The notes below the pieces were generated by a model. That model was not told where the DNA came from, did not search any database, and saw only the letters and a list, made by a program, of their open reading frames with translations. A stretch of DNA of 64,000 bases from positions 868,001 to 932,000 of the forward strand of contig CAVQNQ010000004.1 of the NCBI GenBank assembly GCA_963714205.1. The letters are read 5' to 3'. The stretch comes from CAVQNQ01 sp963714205 (GTDB lineage: Bacteria > Acidobacteriota > Terriglobia > Bryobacterales > Bryobacteraceae). This document shows, piece by piece, positions 61,920 through 64,000 of this stretch (positions are counted from its first letter, which is position 1; each line of letters opens with the position of its first letter). The position numbers and the translations under genes are program-made.

Positions 61920-63774
61920 ATTCACCGGTTCCGGTCACCATCGTCATCCTGACGTGGAACGGGCTGGGGTATACGACGCGATGCCTGGAATCGCTTCGCT
62001 CCCGCACCGATCATCCCGCCTATGAGGTGGTGGTGGTCGATAATGCCAGCACCGATGGAACGCTCGAGTATCTGCAATCGCAGGATTGGATCGAGCTGAT
62101 TCCCAATTCCGCCAACCTCGGTTTTGCGCGCGCCAACAACATCGCTCTGCGCCAGCTCAAACCCGGCCACGATGCCGTGCTGCTGAATAACGACATCGAG
62201 ATCTCGCAGCCCGACTGGCTTGGGAAGCTTCAGGCAGCCGCCTATGCGGCGGAGGATATCGGGATTGCCGGGTGCCGCCTGGTAGGCGGCGACGGGCTGC
62301 TGCGCCATGCCGGAGCGTACCTGCCGGTCGATACTTTTTGGGGGCAGCAGATCGGCGGCGAAGAGCGGGACGTCAATCAGTACAACGACGACCGCGACGT
62401 CGAGAGCGTCGTGTTCGCCTGCGCGTACCTTAAGCGCGGTGTCATCGACACGGTCGGGCTGCTGGACGAAGACTATTTCTGCTACTTCGAAGACACCGAT
62501 TACTGCCAGCGCGCTCGCGCACAGGGCTTTCGCGTGGTGTGTTCGGGCGGCGCCACGCTGATTCACTACGAGAACGCTTCGACCAAAGCGAATCGTGTCG
62601 AGCACAAACCGCTGTTCCTCCGCGGCCAGAAAGTCTTTCGAGCCAAGTGGGAGAAGAAGCTTAGAGCCAGCCGCTATCGGTACTCGCTGGGGTGGCATTC
62701 CATCCTGAACTTCCCGACGGGATACGCGATCAGTTCGCGATACCTGGTGTCGGCGCTCGACCAACTGGGCGTGCGTGTTTCCTACCGCTATGCATACGGT
62801 CCCGGCACGGTCTTCCCCCCCAGGAGCCGGATTACTCGGGGTCTTACATCGTGGACCTGATCCGCCAAAGAAAGCTCGAGCGTCGGCTCGCGCAGGTCGT
62901 GTATGCGCAAGGAAACGTCTTCCAGTCCAATTTTGGCGCCTACAAGATCGGCTTCACGATGCTGGAGACGGACCGCATCCCCGCGGAATGGGTGCGCCAG
63001 GCGAACCTGATGGATGAAGTGTGGACGCCCTCGTCGTTCAACGCCGAAACCTTCCGGCTGAGCGGAGTCAGGCGGCCCATTCACGTCATCCCGTTGGGCG
63101 TCGACCCGGATCACTTCAACCCCAACATCTCCCGGTTCCCGCTGACGGGCGTTTACACTTTCCTGTCGGTATTCGAGTGGGGCGAACGCAAAGCCCCGGA
63201 GGTATTGTTGCGGGCCTTCAATGAGGAGTTTCGCCGCGAAGAGCCGGTCATCCTGCTGGTCAAAGCGATCAACGTAGACCCCGCGGTGAACATCGCCCGC
63301 GATATAGCCGATTTCGGATTGGATCCGGCGGGCGGCCGCATTCACCTGTCGGAGAATCAGGAGGTTCCCACGTACCAGTTGGGCGTGCTCTACCGGTCGG
63401 CGGACTGCTTCGTTTTGCCGACGCGAGGCGAAGGCTGGGGCATGCCGATCATCGAGGCGATGGCCTGCGGACTGCCCGTGATTGCGACATCCTGGAGCGC
63501 GCACTGCGATTTCATGACGCCCGGGAACTCCTATCCGTTGCCCATCGAGGGCCTTGTACCAGCGCGCGCCAAGTGTCCATATTACGAGGGGTCCAAGTGG
63601 GCCGAGCCTTCTTATACCCACCTCCGCCGGCTCATGCGTCACGTATTCGAGAATCCCTCCGAGGCGCGGGCGAAAGGCGAATGCGCGGCCCTGGAAATGC
63701 GGGCCAAATGGACCTGGAACAACGCGGCCGAGAAGATCGTCGAGCGGCTGGAAGGCATTAGAAGGGCAACCTAG
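61916..63774 (+). CDS. bifunctional glycosyltransferase GT2-GT4, frame broken at a C7 tract
   Basis: The first part is a family-2 glycosyltransferase: VTIVILTWNGLGYTTRCLES, VVVDNASTDGT, NLGFARANN, the DxD-like LNNDIEI, and YFEDTDYCQRARAQGF. The frame then stops at 62860, while a family-4 type domain (TMLETDRIPAEWVRQANLMD, PLGVDPDHFNP, the E-x7-E-like LPTRGEGWGMPIIEAMACGLPVI) continues in the next frame to 63774. The shift falls at seven Cs, 62815-62821. Eight would give one 619-residue protein with FPPQEPDYSGSYIVDL, matching the fused GT2-GT4 layout I expect in this lineage. Either a sequencing error, a mutation or a phase-variable switch; if real, two separate proteins could still be made from internal starts. 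Confidence 0.8.
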
Positions 63775-63844
63775 GCCGTCTATCGGAGTGGGTCCGGCCG
63801 CAGGAGAGAGCACCAGACCTATGCTAGAATGGCTCGCTTGAATC

Positions 63845-64000
63845 ATGCCAAAGTCTGCGGGCCGGCCGCGTAATCGGAAGGCACCCCGACCACGCCCGGT
63901 AGTTGAAGTGCCCGGAGTTTCGGTTATTCCCGACAGCGCTCCGGTTGTTTACCGTGGTCGGTTCGTTTTCGTTGCGTCGATAACGTGCGCATTTGCCCTG
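63845..64000 (+). CDS. start of a gene cut off by the window end
   Basis: An open frame of 52 codons from an ATG runs off the right edge. The start is basic (PKSAGRPRNRKAPRPRP) and is followed about 25 residues later by a hydrophobic stretch (RFVFVASITCAFAL), so it may be a membrane protein. A possible -10 (TATGCTAGAAT) lies just upstream. No family can be named. Confidence 0.4.
   Translation, partial: MPKSAGRPRNRKAPRPRPVVEVPGVSVIPDSAPVVYRGRFVFVASITCAFAL

Overview
The window is GC-rich, protein-dense bacterial chromosome with a Gram-negative envelope: an outer-membrane barrel protein, an Oar-like TonB-dependent receptor with an N-terminal carboxypeptidase-regulatory-like domain, Tat and lipoprotein signals, and an EmrAB-type exporter. 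The receptor type, the DUF4097-like fragment, the twin-arginine oxidoreductases, the GT2/GT4 glycosyltransferase and the NarL-type signalling genes together suggest an Acidobacteriota, most like the Bryobacterales/Solibacter group. That placement is an inference from gene content; there is no rRNA or other phylogenetic marker here.

Layout. 0.5-3.1 kb: a PHP-type phosphoesterase, a DUF2062 membrane protein and a TPR protein. 3.2-9.0 kb: a signalling block with a DUF4118/PAS kinase, a NarL-type regulator broken by one extra base, a hybrid kinase with two receivers, and a second regulator that has lost its phospho-acceptor Asp. 10.1-13.2 kb: an operon of a porin-like barrel, a small PstS-like binding protein and a chemoreceptor. 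13.3-15.2 kb: an alpha/beta hydrolase and an NmrA-like reductase. 15.3-21.9 kb: a central-carbon block of phosphoketolase, glucose-6-phosphate isomerase, transaldolase and acetate kinase, enough to outline a phosphoketolase (bifid-like) shunt. 22.0-27.0 kb: a phosphate transport operon pstS-pstC-pstA-pstB-pstS' with two binding proteins and no phoU. 27.5-31.0 kb: the TonB receptor. 31.1-34.7 kb: an EmrB / cytidylate-kinase-like / EmrA operon.

34.9-50.5 kb holds exported carbohydrate and redox enzymes: two tandem GH35-like hydrolases, an intact aldehyde-oxidase-type molybdoenzyme pair, an orphan GH97 N-domain, a double cupin, an NHL propeller, a Tat-type D-2-hydroxyacid dehydrogenase, a Tat-type aldo/keto reductase with two [4Fe-4S] motifs, a lactonase-type propeller, and a second molybdoenzyme large subunit carrying three single-base indels. 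50.6-59.5 kb holds an RNase H-like exonuclease, a truncated adhesin-like fragment, an M28 peptidase, a serine hydrolase fused to a NamZ-type muramidase, a DUF6544-like protein, a methyltransferase and FAD glycerol-3-phosphate dehydrogenase. 59.68-61.23 kb is an insertion sequence with clear inverted ends and a frameshifted DDE transposase. The right end has a glycosyltransferase locus with a C7 tract at its frameshift, and the start of one further gene.

A recurring theme is single-base indels: six in four genes, several in short homopolymers. Each gene is restored to an ordinary family protein by correcting them. This could be sequencing or assembly error, recent pseudogenisation or, for the C7 tract, phase variation; sequence alone cannot decide.
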